Shown piece by piece: positions 13,131 through 25,931 of a stretch of 64,000 nt of DNA. The position numbers and the translations under genes are program-made. How positions within the stretch are numbered: position 1 is the stretch's first letter; the number at the start of each line of letters is the position of its first letter. The notes beneath the pieces were generated by a model. The model was not told where the DNA came from and did no database searches. It worked only from the letters and a program-made list of their open reading frames with translations. Source of the stretch: Pithys albifrons albifrons (taxonomy: Eukaryota > Chordata > Aves > Passeriformes > Thamnophilidae); NCBI RefSeq assembly GCF_047495875.1, contig NC_092471.1, positions 4,299,001 through 4,363,000 of the forward strand, read 5' to 3'.

Positions 13131-13709
13131 CTGCCCAGACATGATAAGGAAAAAATAAAGCTATTTCCAAGCATATTTCCTTATCTCTTGAGGGATTATT
13201 TATGGTACAATTGCCTGTTCTGGACATGCTCTTGCCACCTGAAGAACAATCTCACTTTTTATTTTACTTCATAGACTAAGAGCTACAATATGCACTAGAA
13301 AAATCAAACATACTTTGTAAGACGAATAGTCACAGCTGGGGATAAGGAATATAAATAGGATGACATCAAATGAAAAGAACTGATGATCCAACAAGGCTTC
13401 TATAGATCATGTTGTCTCTAATGTCAGGAGAATTGCAGATTAGTCTTGCTGCTCTTTATGAGTAAGCCTATTTATCAACTTTCTGGAAAAATCTAATTTA
13501 AGGTGGCACATTTTCCTTAGTTCTGCCACACTTCAAAGCTTAAATCATAGGGGTTGGTCAGCCATTCTCTCCTGGCTGTAATTGGTGTGTGAGATTCCTG
13601 TCCAGGCCTTTCTCCATCAACCAGGTCCCTGCTACTCCTGGCAGACTCTGATAATGGAATTTTAGTTTGCTTGATTAGTCAAATAAAAAAAAAACCTCGC
13701 AAGCCTTAC

Positions 13710-13742
13710 CTTTTAACAACTTTATCCAATTCTGACTTAATG
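13710..13742 (-). other. Candidate minus-strand short exon (33 nt)
   Basis: On the minus strand a strong pyrimidine tract ending CTCTGAG leads into 33 bases that end at AAAAG followed by a GTAAGG donor. One frame reads IKSELDKVVK with one leading and two trailing bases, and it continues in phase into the candidate at 13021-13130. The acceptor ends in GAG, which is less favoured than CAG. It is plausible but unproven, with no known protein match that I can name. Confidence 0.15.
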
Positions 13743-16700
13743 CTCAGAGAGAAAGAGCAATTTAAATTGCAAATATTCTTTATAAGAAGCTGGATTTCTG
13801 TAAAGTGTAACTTAGTCATGCCATAGAGGAATGGGATGACAAGTCCTGGAAAAAAAAACACCTTTGGACCAGGTGGATCCAGGCGGAGACTCTGCTTTTT
13901 TCCTGAATAACCTACAGAACATGAAGCTATTTATGACAAGATATAACAAGAAATGTGAATTTTAACTGCTCTGGTGAAAATATGGAGGAATATAAAATTT
14001 CCTATATTTGCTACAATGTACTACATTTTTAACATGATGCTTTATATGTGAGTCACAAAAAGGATTTGTGTACATTTATATTCATTCTTGAAAAGCTAAA
14101 CAGAACTCGGGGAAGTAAAACAAGCTGTTTGATATTATGTTTTCTTTCCCCTTTCACTTGATGTAAGAATACCTTAGCATAGAATGTCACATTAGTTTTA
14201 TATATGTAAATAATTTCAAGTCAAAACATGTAGTGTGAGCATATTTTATCAGTTATTACCACTAAGCTTTTTACATGTATGAACCAAAAAAGAAGCTTTG
14301 AGTTTATCAGAATTTAAAGCAATTTTTCTCCTTTAGGATTACTTGAATTTGTTAGGATTCCTCTGTTCTTATATGAGAAAGCATTTAACTGGGCATTGAT
14401 TAAGAAATTTTTTATTACTTTTAAATCTGTCAGAATTGTTTGTGTGTTATCAACGATGTGCAAGATAAACAGAAGGACAACACACATCTGATTGTAACTT
14501 TAAAATCAACTGTACGGTAGCTTTCACTTGCAAATTCTCAGACAGGCATTTTCTTGGGCATTTCAAAATGCTGCTATTCTTACAGCTTTAGGAAAAATCC
14601 ATATAATTCCTGTGCATGACATTTTGAAAAGACCAGAGCTGTGAATATCACACCTGATTGCTTTCAAGTCAAAAGCTTTCATGTGCAGGAAATAATGTTT
14701 CAATTAAAAAAAAAAAGGGAGAGAGGAAGGAGGTCATTTGATATTACTATGTTGCATTCGATATCATGTACAAGAAAAGAAAATTAAAGCAATTTCAATA
14801 GGCTGCTGACTCGGAGCTGAATAGATTTAAGCATTTGCATCACTTGTTCAAAAGGTTGAGAGGCCACAATTTTAGTATCAAATTACTGTATCAACTCTCA
14901 GAACTTGGTGGTCTCAGTCTCTTGATTTTTTTTTTTTAAATTTTGCTTCTGCTGGTTGCTGAACACCTGAACTTATTCTCTGTTCTTGCTTCAACTTTGT
15001 CATGTGGTGTCTGAAATCTGTAATTCTCTCCTATAATTTCAGCTGTGAAGACACTGTGTAAGATTGAAAATACAAACAGCAGGTGGAAAAAATTTCCACA
15101 CGTTAGCATGGTGAATTTGCTTTTTGCTTTTCTGTGTGAACTGTATTTGATTTACAATTAAAGTGTATATATATGTGCACTTGTAAGATTAGTGAGCATT
15201 TTAATTTTTAATGCTGCACACACTATCTGACATTTCCCTGGGGATTCAGAGGAAATCCTTTCTCCTTACATAAAACCAACAAGATGCATTTACCCTAAAA
15301 TTACCCTTGAAATAGATACTTCTTTTAGTAATATTTAGAATAATTTCTCCCCAATGACATCTCCTTTGCTGTATGATGCTTGGTAATTGGATCCTGAAAT
15401 GCAGACTTGGGTTTTGCTTGTGTTTGGGTTTCTTTGCAGAACCATTAAGAAAAAGCATTTGCCATGTGAAGATTCACCATGTAGGGATGGATTTGCTGGC
15501 TGTATAAAAAGCATTGTTCTTCCATGGATGACCTCCTTGCACAGAATGATACTTTTATCCTTCTCTACATCATTATGTTTGCTGTACAAAAATCCTGCTG
15601 TGCTACATCATAATAACGTGTAATCTTCTTGCTCAGTTTAGCTGAGATTTAAGGAGCCGCTGCTCATGGAAGCAGTTTCTAAAGTCTGATCTATAATTTA
15701 CCAGAATCAACCAGGCAAAAGAGCAAGAGGCTTTATAAGAGGGATACAGCCCTTAAAACTCTTAAATGAAGATTAGTTTAAAGTTTTACAATCCGGTACA
15801 GAACCATCTGGCAAATCTCATGTCAGGCTTTGTTAAACCTCTGAGCTTTCCTAGTGCTCTGCAGTCCTTCCACCCCCACCCCACGCCCTGCCTTTATCTC
15901 CCCTTCCTCAGCCTCCTGCCCTGCACACACTTCACTCACAGATATGTTGGGGTAAAAGATGTAAAAAATGTTTCAGCCTAGGGCCAAGTTTTTCCTAGGA
16001 AATAGTGTACCATCTGTAAGTGCTGGAGGCTGTGGGTGAGCTGCACCTCTGGAAATCCTGGCCTGGTGCTGACTGGGGATGCACTGGGTGACTTACTGCA
16101 TCTTTGAAGAGGCCACTTGCAAGATGAAAGCTGCCTGTTGGCAGCAGCATTAGAGACTTGCTGGGTTAAAGTGTGACTTTTGAGTCCAAGGAATCACTGA
16201 GAGGATGTACAGACACATCACAAGGTATTTTGATACTTTCAGAAATGGAGCTGCAGTTGTTACAGCCAAAAGGGTGTAGAAGTTTTTGGGGGTGATTCCA
16301 GGCTGCTGTTCAGTGACTGCTCCCATTGCTACTAAATCACATTTCAGGGTTCCTGCTGACATCTCCACAAAGGGGTTTTTATCTGTATGTTTATTTGTGT
16401 TCTTGTCCTTTGGCACAAGGCAGACACTTGTTTCTTGAACACAAAGCAAAAGCCTTCCCAAAGGAATCCTTCCTTGATTTCAGCTGTCCTATGGCTTTCT
16501 CATGTACTTAAACATTTATCTAAAGCTTGGAAACTGAGAACAGACTATTTTTTTTTAACAGTCTGTTAAGTAAACTTACATTATTATCACTGAAATTAAC
16601 CCTTCTGTTCACCTTTCACGTAAAGGATCTTGGGAAGCTTAAGGAGAGGACTTCAAGAATCCAATTACCTGAAATCAACTTAGAGGCAAGAAGGAGGCAT

Positions 16701-17168
16701 TGTTAATGGAGATAATCTCCTTCTCAGGCTTACAGCATCCCTCTGCCTCAGTGTGATAATAAAGACATTCTGCCTGGACAGTAAAATCACTGTACAGGAC
16801 TCCCTGATTATAATGGGGGAGAGATAAATGGTCAAGTCTGCAGTTCCCATCTAAAAATGCACCTTTTGGCAGACAGACAGAGGTTACCCCAAATACACAC
16901 TGGCAATCCCAGCTGACAGTGTAGAATAGCTAATCCACTACTTATCAAATGCCTTTTGCTCTTTATTTCCTAAATTTCACTTCAAGCCATATAGGTTTTC
17001 AGCATGGAAAACAATTACACAGAGTACTTTTTTTCTTCCCCCTCTAAAGTGCAGGAGTGGAACTCTTGGAATCAGACAATCTTAATGCTGCTGTAGCAAT
17101 TTTGTAAGGCACCAGAGAAAAATGCATTGTATTATCTTTGAATTTCAGTCTGCTTTTGCTTCTCACAG
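13743..17168. other. AT-rich unique DNA, no supported gene
   Basis: This long AT-rich stretch has few open frames. It includes purine-rich simple sequence near 14706-14730 and T-runs near 14928-14937. Strong pyrimidine tracts with AG end near 14337, 15042 and 17049. The last is followed by a 54-base segment open in one frame (contains AGVELLESDNLNAAVAI) and a GTAAGG at 17104, but the next candidate exon starts only 65 bases later, so both cannot easily be exons of one transcript. Confidence 0.45.
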
Positions 17169-17244
17169 CAATCAATAACCATTAGAATTAGTGGTGATGC
17201 TATCTGTATAGATAATTTTAGGACTTTTCCAGAAATTGAAATAG
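17169..17244 (+). other. Candidate internal coding exon (76 nt)
   Basis: The acceptor is strong (pyrimidine-rich TGCTTTTGCTTCTCACAG ending at 17168) and the donor is strong (GTAAGC at 17245). Only one of three frames is open. It holds 25 codons plus one base and contains SITIRISGDAICIDNF. The product looks beta-rich but I cannot assign it to a family. Its end phase fits the next plus-strand candidate at 22188-22259. No promoter or further upstream exon in phase was identified. Confidence 0.27.
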
Positions 17245-17581
17245 GTAAGCCAAAATTGTCATGTTATAACTTTTTTTTTAACCCTGATAAATCCAGATTT
17301 TCAGATTTGCTTTGAAAAAAAAAGCAAAAAACCTTCCAATAGAAAAGCAGGAGGGAATGAAGGTGACACTTAGCAGAACAGATCCTGTAGTTAGTATTGG
17401 AATAAAAAGTTTAAGGGCCAGAACAAATTCTCTTTGCAGCATGGAAAATGGTAGTCATTGAAAAATTAGTCTTATCCATGGGTCAAGTAACTATAAATTT
17501 TTATGGATTCCTGCTAAGGAGGCTGAGGCCAAACAAAAGTAATTTAACTTCTCTCCAGCAGAAAGGGAAGGACTTTCCCCC

Positions 17582-18236
17582 AATCATAGAATCGATTGGG
17601 TTTGAAAAGACTTCAGAGATCATTGAGTCCAACCCTTGGTCCAACTCCAGTCCCTTTACCAGATCATGGCACTCAGTGCCACGGCCAAGCTCAGTTTGAA
17701 AACCTCCAGGGATGGGGAATCCACCCCCTCTCTGGGCAGCCCATTCCAATGCCTGAGCACTCTCTCTGCAAAGAATTTTTTCCTGATATCCAACTTGAAT
17801 TTACCCTGGCAGAGCTTGAGCCCATCGTGCCCCCTTGTCCTATTGCTGAGTGCCTGGGAGAAGAGACCAACCCCCACCTGGCCAGAACTTCCCTTCAGGC
17901 AGTTCCAGACAGTGCTGAGGTCACCTCTGAGCCTCCTCTTCTCCAGGCTGAACACCCCCAGCTCCCTCAGCCTTTCCCCCCAGCACTTGTGCTCCAGTCC
18001 CTTTTCCAGCCTTGTTGCTCTTCTCTGGACCTGCTCCAGCACCTCAATATCCTTTCTGAACTGAGGGGCCCAGAACTGAACACAACACTCAAGGTGTGGC
18101 CTCCCCAAGGCAGAGTCCAGGGGAAGGGTCACTGCCCTGGGCCTGCTGGCCACGCTAGTTTTGATACAGCACAGGATCCCATTGGCCTTCTTGGCCACCT
18201 GGGCACACTGTTGGCTTTTGTTGAGCTTCCTGTCAA
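17582..18236 (-). mobile_element. CR1 LINE, 5'-truncated
   Basis: A copy of the chicken-repeat-1 non-LTR retrotransposon family lies on the minus strand, so its 3' terminus is at the left. The left edge reads AATCATAGAATCGATTGGG followed by 'agacttcagagatcatt' and 'gtccaaccctt', typical of a CR1 3' end. The body encodes the C-terminal part of the reverse-transcriptase polyprotein. The right edge fades out near the text 'gagcttcctgtcaatgtta', so the element lacks its endonuclease, most of the RT domain and its promoter. 5' truncation is the usual outcome of CR1 insertion. I cannot give exact insertion edges without a consensus alignment. Confidence 0.93.
17656..18198 (-). pseudogene. CR1 ORF2 C-terminal remnant
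   Basis: A 180-codon uninterrupted frame on the minus strand inside the CR1 copy. It contains motifs of the region after the CR1 reverse transcriptase: [20 protein letters not shown], then [14 protein letters not shown], then [20 protein letters not shown] and [15 protein letters not shown] close to the end. The methionine at the start is internal to the original polyprotein, not a true start. The missing N-terminal part means it cannot make active enzyme. The absence of frameshifts or stops over 540 bases suggests a fairly young copy compared with the one at 25.2 kb. Confidence 0.9.
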
Positions 18237-21200
18237 TGTTAGAGGATGGATGTGTTTTGTGTTAGAACAGCTGCTACAGCTCAGGAGTTGGGGCTCTGGG
18301 AAGTGAGGGGTTCAGCCTTCCCTTTTCCTCACCGCTATCCCTGTTCTACACAGGGGCCCAGGCAGGGGGAGCTGGATTAATACCCCGGGGCAGGGAGGGA
18401 ATGGGATTGAGTCTAATGGAGAAAACAGCCTGAGATTAGCCGTGTCTCTTCATGGATCATCCAAACCTGTGCAGGCACCAGAAGCTGACTTCAGATTCCA
18501 TCAGAAGGGACCAAGCACTTGGAAGACCAGTTTGAACTGTCTCGTGTTTCAAAGTGAGGATCACTCTGTAGCATCTTAAAGATGAAAACGAAGTCAGACA
18601 TAAAACCCTTCCATAATCTTTAAAATCTATTTTACAATTTATTTTCTCGGTTAGATTTTTGGAACCCTGGATATTACCTGTCAAGTTGTCATAAGTAATC
18701 ATATGTTTGTTAACTTATTTCTTCCAATAAACAACAGGAAATATTCATGATGAATTTAATTTTTCCCTCTAAAAATATTTAATAACTACTTTGATTAAAT
18801 ATTAACGGTTTCTTGTGCTGCCATAATTAGCCAGAAAATTCCAGATATCAGCAAAATATTTTGTGCACAGTCTTTTTACTCCCTGGCTATTATGTCGGGC
18901 TCTATTGATTGCTAACATCAGTGATCTGGGTAATTTCTAGGTGGTCAGCTGGAAGACTGATGAGACTTGGCTGTGTGATGACTCAGCAAACTAAAACTTT
19001 TTATATTGAAAATACCTGAAAATTGGACATTCTGTGTATAGACAGCCTTGCCTGGCCTTGGGGGACAGGTGAAATTACTCCATTTCCCACTGGGCAAAAG
19101 GGACGAGTGACAAAAAGGAAACCTTTTCAGCCAGCAAGACCCTCTGTGGTTTCCAGCCTGGTTTTGCCTTCCTCAGTGCCTGTACCACAGCAGTGATACA
19201 GAGTGTCAGGGGATGATGGAGGGCAAAGTGCCTCTCCCTCAACTCTGGTCAGGGGGAGATCTGGGGAGGTGTTGGATGAATGACAGAAACTGGATCAGTT
19301 GTCTGGGTACACCCTGTGCTCGTGGAACTGTAGTTGGCTGTAACAGGAGGGACAGGTGGTTCCTCAAACGTGGAAAGAACTTGATTTATTCCCAAAGTCA
19401 AGGCTGCCTGCTAGAGAAATTGTAATTGGTGAGTGTACAAGAGCTAAGGGAGCTCTAATGGCACTGCTGAAACCATAATGTGATATCCAGGTTGAAATAA
19501 TTCCATCTTTATCTCATTATGGGCACAATTTTCTTCTATGTGTGAAACTTAAATGTCAAATTGAGGAAGTGGAGGCAACATAAACAAAAGACTGCAGGCA
19601 CAGTCTATTGTTTCTTCAGAGGGATCGTAGAAGCTGCAAAAGGCTGTGGGAAGATGCTCCAAGCAAAATGGGCAGATAAAGGCTTCCAAAAACTCCCGTT
19701 TTACCAAGAGCTTCTTTATGTGGGCTGGAAGAAAGAAGCTCCTGGGAGGATTCTCACTCTCTTTACCACATTATTCTCTATAAAAGAGAAGAGAACTTGT
19801 GGATAAGTGCTGCTTATGTGATCCATTAGCAATGTGTGTGTATCTCAGCGAGGGGTAAGTGAAGAGCTTCCTTCTGGCAGTACAACTGCAGCAGTAGCAG
19901 GTAGTCAGAGCAGGTACTCCCACCTGGAGGCTGGAAGCTGCAGCAGATGTGCTTCCAGTCAGCAGTTTGGGCACTGGCTCGGTGTGAGTTGTCCTGAGTG
20001 ACCTCACAGCTCAGGTATAACATGCTTTCCTCCCCTGAAAAGTGATAATGCAAATGTGCTGCCAGGTCCTCCATGGCAAACCAGACCTGTTTGTGTAGGG
20101 CCTTTCATTTCTCTGAAAGAGTATTGTCTAAGTTGGAATGAGAGCTTGAAAGATGTTTCCTTTGAGGAAAGTCTGTAGAAAATGAAATCAGTTACTTCTT
20201 AGTTTTGTCCTTCCATGTCCTTCGGGGTGCTGACTGAACAGCAGTTGCCTCAGAGTCTGCACTAATCCCACTCTTTCTCTGTCTTGTCCCTGCATTTTGG
20301 AGCTTGACTTCAGAGTGGGGTGAAAAAGGATCTCTTTGGTGTGTAGAGGGAACAGTAGGAAGTAAATGGTGCTGGTGCATAGGAAATTCAGCACTAAGAG
20401 TGTTTGGAGTCTACTTTGTGATATATAAGACTTAAGAACATGGGTTCCAGTGTTAGTCTCAAGCACTTCAAGTATTGTTTCACCTAAATGTACACTTGAT
20501 TTTTCCTTTGGCTTTCTGCTGTAGTATAGAACTCACTGGACAAATGCATAAAAAACTGATGTGAAATTCCAACAAAAGTGATTTCTCAAGAAGTTGTGGT
20601 TTTTTATGTCTGTTCCTGGCAGGTTACCTTGTGTGAAATTGTAATGGTATCTTGGTGCTACAATTGATATGTTTAATAATTTTCATTATGTGTTTGGGTC
20701 CCTTTGATGCTTGATGATTACATTTAAAGCAAGATTATAAGGTAGAATACATTTGCTTTTGAACAGATGAAAAACACAACCTTCCCTTTCCAGATGCATT
20801 CATTTTAACTCTGTTTAGCATTCACTAAATCTGTGGTTATTTTTTCTTTTGAAATGCACTTATTGTTCTATTTCAAGAATGAATTATGTTCCTTTGATAC
20901 TTCAAAATATAAGACAACAAAAATGGTAAAAATGATTGCTTGTAATCTATTATTACAGGCAATCCAACCTGCCAAAACACAATTGCCTTTTAATAAGATG
21001 GTTTTTTGAAAGAAGCCCTGTGAATGCTCCATGCTAACTGAAGTTGCTCATAAATTGTGTATTTCAATAAGTGTTTCCTTTTAAGTGGCCATAGTTTGCT
21101 GCATGAGACAGAAATTCCAATGGCATCTCTCCTGCTCTTTGTCAACCCTTGCAGTCTCCATGGGCATTCAGATGGCTCTGATGTGAGACTTGGATAAGAA

Positions 21201-22187
21201 GATATTTGTATTACATATTGTCAAAGGCCGTGTTCAAAGGGTAGTACATTAGTGATGTTGTACTTCAGGAGGAAGAAAGTAGAGGCACTACTTAAAAAGT
21301 GTATTTTAACAGAGGTTTCTTTTTTTTGTGAATGCCACTATTTCTGTTTTATGACAGCAAAAAGAAATAGGGAGAAAGAAAATATGAGACTTTTATGCTT
21401 TATAAGAATGTGTAAAGTTCCTTCCCTGGGGGATTCATATGGAGAAAATTACAAGGAATCAAGATCCTGTTCAATGCTCACTCCCAGTGCTCAAAAATCA
21501 TATGTGTTTACTATTGAAGCAGAGCAATTACAGATGTTAACAAGTGAGTGCAGGATGTTTTGTCAATATTAAAAAAATGGAAGTGTGCAGTGTCATAAAG
21601 TCTTCTTTCAAGACTGATTTAATCCTTTTGATTAGATGGACTTTTGATTTGGGGTGGTTGTTCTTGAAACATTCCAAGTCCTGGAAACTCATGGAGACAG
21701 GAAGCTTTTAAATTGCTCAGTCTTCTGGTTCCAGCTCCAAAGAGCATTAAGGAAAGGGCTCCCATCTGAAAACATGGCTCCACATCCAAATAATAATGCA
21801 GACTTTAAAAAAAATTGCCATAATATTTCCTTTTGATTCTGCTATTTAAGCTGGTTACTCTGCAGAGTGTCCAGGCACAATCTGGGGAGGAAATGGCAGA
21901 GAAACCAGTCAAGTTTCTGCTGCTGAACCTTATTCTGTTGGCAAATAACTTCATATTTTTGTCTGAAATTTTGTCTGTGCCCCTCATGTGGCAAGTTAAG
22001 GCAGCTTTATAAAGTTACTTATCTGGAAAAAAGAAAAAAAAAACACCAAAACATGAAGACCTACAGCTCGCTCCAAATGTCTACAGTTGTATTACATTCT
22101 GTACCTGACTGTTTTATTCCCTCAAGGGAAATTAATGCTGAATACTGACTGAACATGTCACTGACACTTGTTTTTCTTTCCTAAAAG
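18237..22187. other. Unique DNA, no supported gene
   Basis: No recognisable gene. The segment at about 18740-18990 is AT-rich with several ATTTAAT/ATTAAAT/ATAATTAG motifs and looks like candidate conserved noncoding DNA. The segment at 19150-19430 is GC-richer and ends with a GTGAGT, but has no convincing upstream exon. A strong pyrimidine tract and AG ends at 20525, followed by a short frame IELTGQMHKKLM and a stop; I treat it as unproven. Confidence 0.45.
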
Positions 22188-22259
22188 CACACAAAAGAAG
22201 TGGGAAGGCCACAAACTCCTTTGAAAGAAACAACTTTGGAGCCTTGGACTCAGCCTCAG
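22188..22259 (+). other. Candidate internal coding exon (72 nt)
   Basis: The acceptor TTTTTCTTTCCTAAAAG ends at 22187 and the donor GTAGGC starts at 22260. In the phase inherited from the candidate at 17169-17244 (two leading bases, 23 codons, one trailing base), it reads RSGKATNSFERNNFGALDS in its centre. This is the most protein-like short peptide in the window, polar and low in hydrophobic bias, as in a disordered cytoplasmic tail. A second frame is also open. I do not recognise the gene. Confidence 0.27.
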
Positions 22260-25150
22260 GTAGGCTGGAACAGCTTTTCTCTTAACTTGTTTTCTGTAAT
22301 GGTATTTTCTATTAAGTCTTCATGGAAATAAGCTGTGAAGACATGTTGCAACAGATTGGTCTGTGGTTCCTGGCATCACCTGTTGAAATGATTTGTTTTG
22401 GTGTTTGGCTGTCCAGATAATTGCCCAGATTATTTCTTTTGGTGTTGGGCTGCCCAGTGCACTTCTGGTTGAGGATTCAGCTTCCTTCTAAGGGAGAAAT
22501 GTCAGCATAACCTTGCCTTCAGCTTGTGTTTGATGTGTGCTTAAAAAGTGTTGCAGAACTTGACAATTAACTCCTTTGGTCGTGTTGTTGTGTATTAATG
22601 AACTGTGAGCATCTGGTGGAGAAATGAAGAGGTGGAAGTTGGTTTTGAAATGTTAGTTGTTAGGCTTGTTATGGAGACCTGCTTATTCCCAAAGCTTGTG
22701 GCAAAGGCAGCACAGGAATTTAAGAAGGTGAAGAGCAAAAACTCACATCTCTGTTACTGCTACCTTTGTTCATGCTTGGTGGCCTCTTTTTTAATTAGGT
22801 GTAATGCTAACTGTGCAGGCTTTCATGGGATGATCTATACAGAAGCTCTGAAATGAAAAATTCTTCCCTGTAGTCACAGATATGTGGTATTTATGTACAT
22901 GCACCTCTGCATGCAGAGCAAAAATGGTTACCTGTAAACATGCAGGCTTTGGTGTTGTAGGGAAATCCTCAGCTGCTGCTCTCCAAAAGGCAGGATCTTC
23001 CCTCCTTCCTAACTAAAGGGCTCCCAGGTGTGCCCTGCCTGTTCCCAGCACCTGCATGGCCAGACTCCCAATGCTCTCTCCAGGCAGCTGCTGATCACAG
23101 CAGTTCAGCCTCATCGATCCCTGGCTCACTGATGGTGTTTCTGTGCAGGACTGCAGGAGCTTGCTGTGCTCCCCAGTCACCAACAGACAGGAAACCCCCT
23201 TCCTGTGCAGGACAAACTGTCGAGGGAAGAGTCTGGCTCCAGCAGTTCGTGCCGAGCAGCTGATGGACATGTGGGAGGGATAATGCTCCTCCTTTTTCCC
23301 TGCCTACAGCGTGTGTTTCAGAGCAGGCAGGAGCTTGGAGTTGGGGCTGGGGTTTGGGTTGTTGGCAGAGAAAAGAGAATTTTGCCTTCTGCCTTGTGAA
23401 AGGAGTCTCTGAATCAGCTTGATGCTGTGGTTGTCACTTAGTGGGGCACTGGTGCAAGAATGTGGGTGACAGAGGTGACCTTGTGCAACCACTTTTGCTT
23501 GGTGGTTTCTGTGCCTGTTGCCAGCAGCCTTGTCAAAGAAATATCCTGCTACTCTGTCCCTATGCTGATGAGAATCATTGTTCTTCCTGGGCATACAGAC
23601 CATCACCATGTTATCTGATCACTTCTGAAAGCTGTATTTGCCACTGCTTTACTTAATGACTACAGAGATTAAAATGCATGAAATGTTTTTGTCATTCCCG
23701 TTCATTTTTGGAGAAAAAAAATCTGCCTTTTTAAAAAAGTGCGTACAAAGAAGTTAACACCAATATGCTTTTTATTGTGTGAAGGGAAGAAATGTAATCA
23801 ACAAAATCAAAAACTGCTGGAACCATTATTGTAGCAGAAAATTAAATTAGTTGGTAATTCTTTCATGGATGTAATTCTGGCCCCTGCAAATCCCTCCTTA
23901 GGTATTTTGTACAAAGTGAGTAAAAATTCATGGCATGGATAAAAGCTTTGTCTATTTTATGAGCAACAGGCAAATGATCCAAATGGTGCTCATAAAGCAA
24001 ATGGTTCCCAACTCTAAAAGGAGGAGAAATGTATTTAAAAGCTGCTGGAACGAACCATGAGCAAAGCCAACTCCTATTTACAAAAAGGTCATTTCCATGT
24101 GAGTGTTTTGATCTCCCCACACCACACATGAGGGAGAGTCTCTCTACTTCTGTCTACTTAATAACAGCACTAAAACTCATTTCATTTGCTTGGGCTACTC
24201 ACAGCTGTTCCATGCTGTGGGATGTGTGTTCCCAGCAGAGAGAGGGTGTGGAATGGCCCAGAGCAGTGTCTGTGTGTGGGGCCAAAAGGGCAGTGGAGCA
24301 GAAAGAGCCACATCTGGCCCCTGATAGCAGGAGGTGAGAAGCTGGTCCCTGTTACAGCCACACAATTGCACACACAGGTTGTAGTCTGGGGAAGCAAGAA
24401 ATGGGCAGGGAAGGATTTGTCTTGCTGGTACTTCCATGGCTCTCACTTGCCTTCTTTGCTCAAGGTTTGCTTTTGGAAGCAGCCAGGTAGCTGCAATTTT
24501 GAAACTGAGCTCTTCCATTAGATAAAACCCATTGAACTGTAGTGCTTTGTCAGGCTTTTTTCTGCCTCTGTGGTAGGGTTTTTGTTCTTGGTTTTAGGGT
24601 TTTGTGTTTTGGGTTTTTGGCTGTGATCTTTTAAGTTCCCAGAGCAATAAGATATTGACAGTGTGGGAATTCTTTTTTAATGGTCATGCCTTTGAATTTG
24701 CATTTTTCTGCATCTTTGTGAGCTCAGTGAATGGAAACTGATGTTACTGCCTGGAAAATAAAGTATGAGAGACTAGTTCTGATAAAGTTGGGACAAGACC
24801 TTTGCAGATAAGGAACATGTGTAGGAGTAGTTGCCCAAATAGGCTTGTCATTGGTTTACAAGCTTTATTTAAATGCTAAATACCATGTATTCCTGTGGTT
24901 ATGCTTTTTTGCTGGTTTGCCTGATTAAACATTGAGCTGATAAACCCTGTCAAAGCTGTTCAGAGTTACTGCAGTTAAGATGGTATTTATAGGCTCTATA
25001 TTTATGGTCAGTTATAAACAGGACAATTTAAAATCAAAGTAACCTGTGATTCTTGAAATTCTGAAGTCACTGATGCTATGTCAAAATCTGAATTTTGTGT
25101 AGTTGTGACATGAAATAACATTGATAACCATGATTCTGTATTGGCAACAA
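22260..25150. other. Unique DNA, no supported gene
   Basis: GC-richer patches at 22970-23540 and 24180-24480 carry overlapping frames on both strands but no recognisable protein. Bases 24570-24620 are a G/T-rich simple stretch with TTTTGGG and TTTTAGGG-like words. No RNA gene or repeat family is seen. Confidence 0.5.
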
Positions 25151-25439
25151 ATCAGTGAGGTGGGGGTCAGTCTCTTCTCCCAGGTAACAACTGACAGGAT
25201 TGGAGGAAATGGCCTAAAGGTGCATCAGAGGAGGTTTAAATTACAGATCAGGAAAAGCTTCTTCACTCAAAGTGTGGAATAGGCTGCCCAGGGAGATATG
25301 GAATCACCATGTCTGGAAATGTTCCAAGAATGTGTGTCTGTGGCACCCAGGGGACGTGGTGAACACAGCAGTGCTGAGGGAAGGTTGGACACAATGATCT
25401 TAAAGGTCTTTTCCAACCTTAATCATTCTATGATTCTGG
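25151..25439 (+). mobile_element. CR1 LINE 3' end, degraded
   Basis: The sequence runs from CAGTCTCTTCTCCCAGGTAA through 'ggaaatggcctaaaggtgc', 'aggctgcccagggagatat' and 'ggtcttttccaaccttaat' to the terminal CATTCTATGATTCTGGG. This is the standard text of an avian CR1 3' region in sense orientation. It covers only the last part of the RT polyprotein frame and the short 3' UTR. The coding remnant is interrupted, for example by an in-frame TAG at 25280-25282 where family members usually code for glutamine. The copy is therefore older or from a different subfamily than the 17.6 kb copy, which lies in the opposite orientation. Confidence 0.92.
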
Positions 25440-25931
25440 GAGTACTGGGAGGGTGAATTTAGAAAGAGGGAATAAGTGTTTACCACAATTAAAAACAAAC
25501 AAAACCACAAACCCACAAAAATTCAAGAAGCAAAAGAAACAGTGCTTAAGTTTATACAGCTTAAAACTGCAGGAGTGGCAAATAGTGAGGTTTGCCAGCA
25601 TGGCAGGTACAGCAAAACTCCCACTCTTCAGTTACAGAGTGTTTCTGATTTAATCTTTTCTTTGTTGACTCCTACATCACAGTCTATTGTGTCTGTCTGA
25701 AGTAGTGCAGAAAAGTGGTTCCTAGAGGATAAAATGTGAGAAGGTGGTGTTAGTGCTGTAGCTTTTGATTTGTTTATTAATTGCAAGAACTCCAAGTGCT
25801 TTTAGTCACTGAAGATAATGGCTAAAAAGCCAGAATACTGTTGCATTAATCTTCCTGGCCCAAATGTAGCATAATTACTTTAATGAACACATTAATTTGT
25901 CCTCTTTCCTCATGCTCTTCCTCCTTAACAG

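Noticed and set aside
15043..15057. 15-base microexon shape (TAATTTCAG acceptor, GTAAGA donor)
   Set aside because: Splice signals look good, but an exon this short cannot be supported from sequence alone.
17050..17103. 54-base exon shape containing AGVELLESDNLNAAVAI
   Set aside because: It lies only 65 bases before the better-supported candidate at 17169; an intron that short is unlikely, and the frame hits TAA at the donor.
17596..18306. 236-codon plus-strand open frame, the longest in the window
   Set aside because: It is the antisense shadow of the minus-strand CR1 copy; the minus frame carries the recognisable RT C-terminal motifs.
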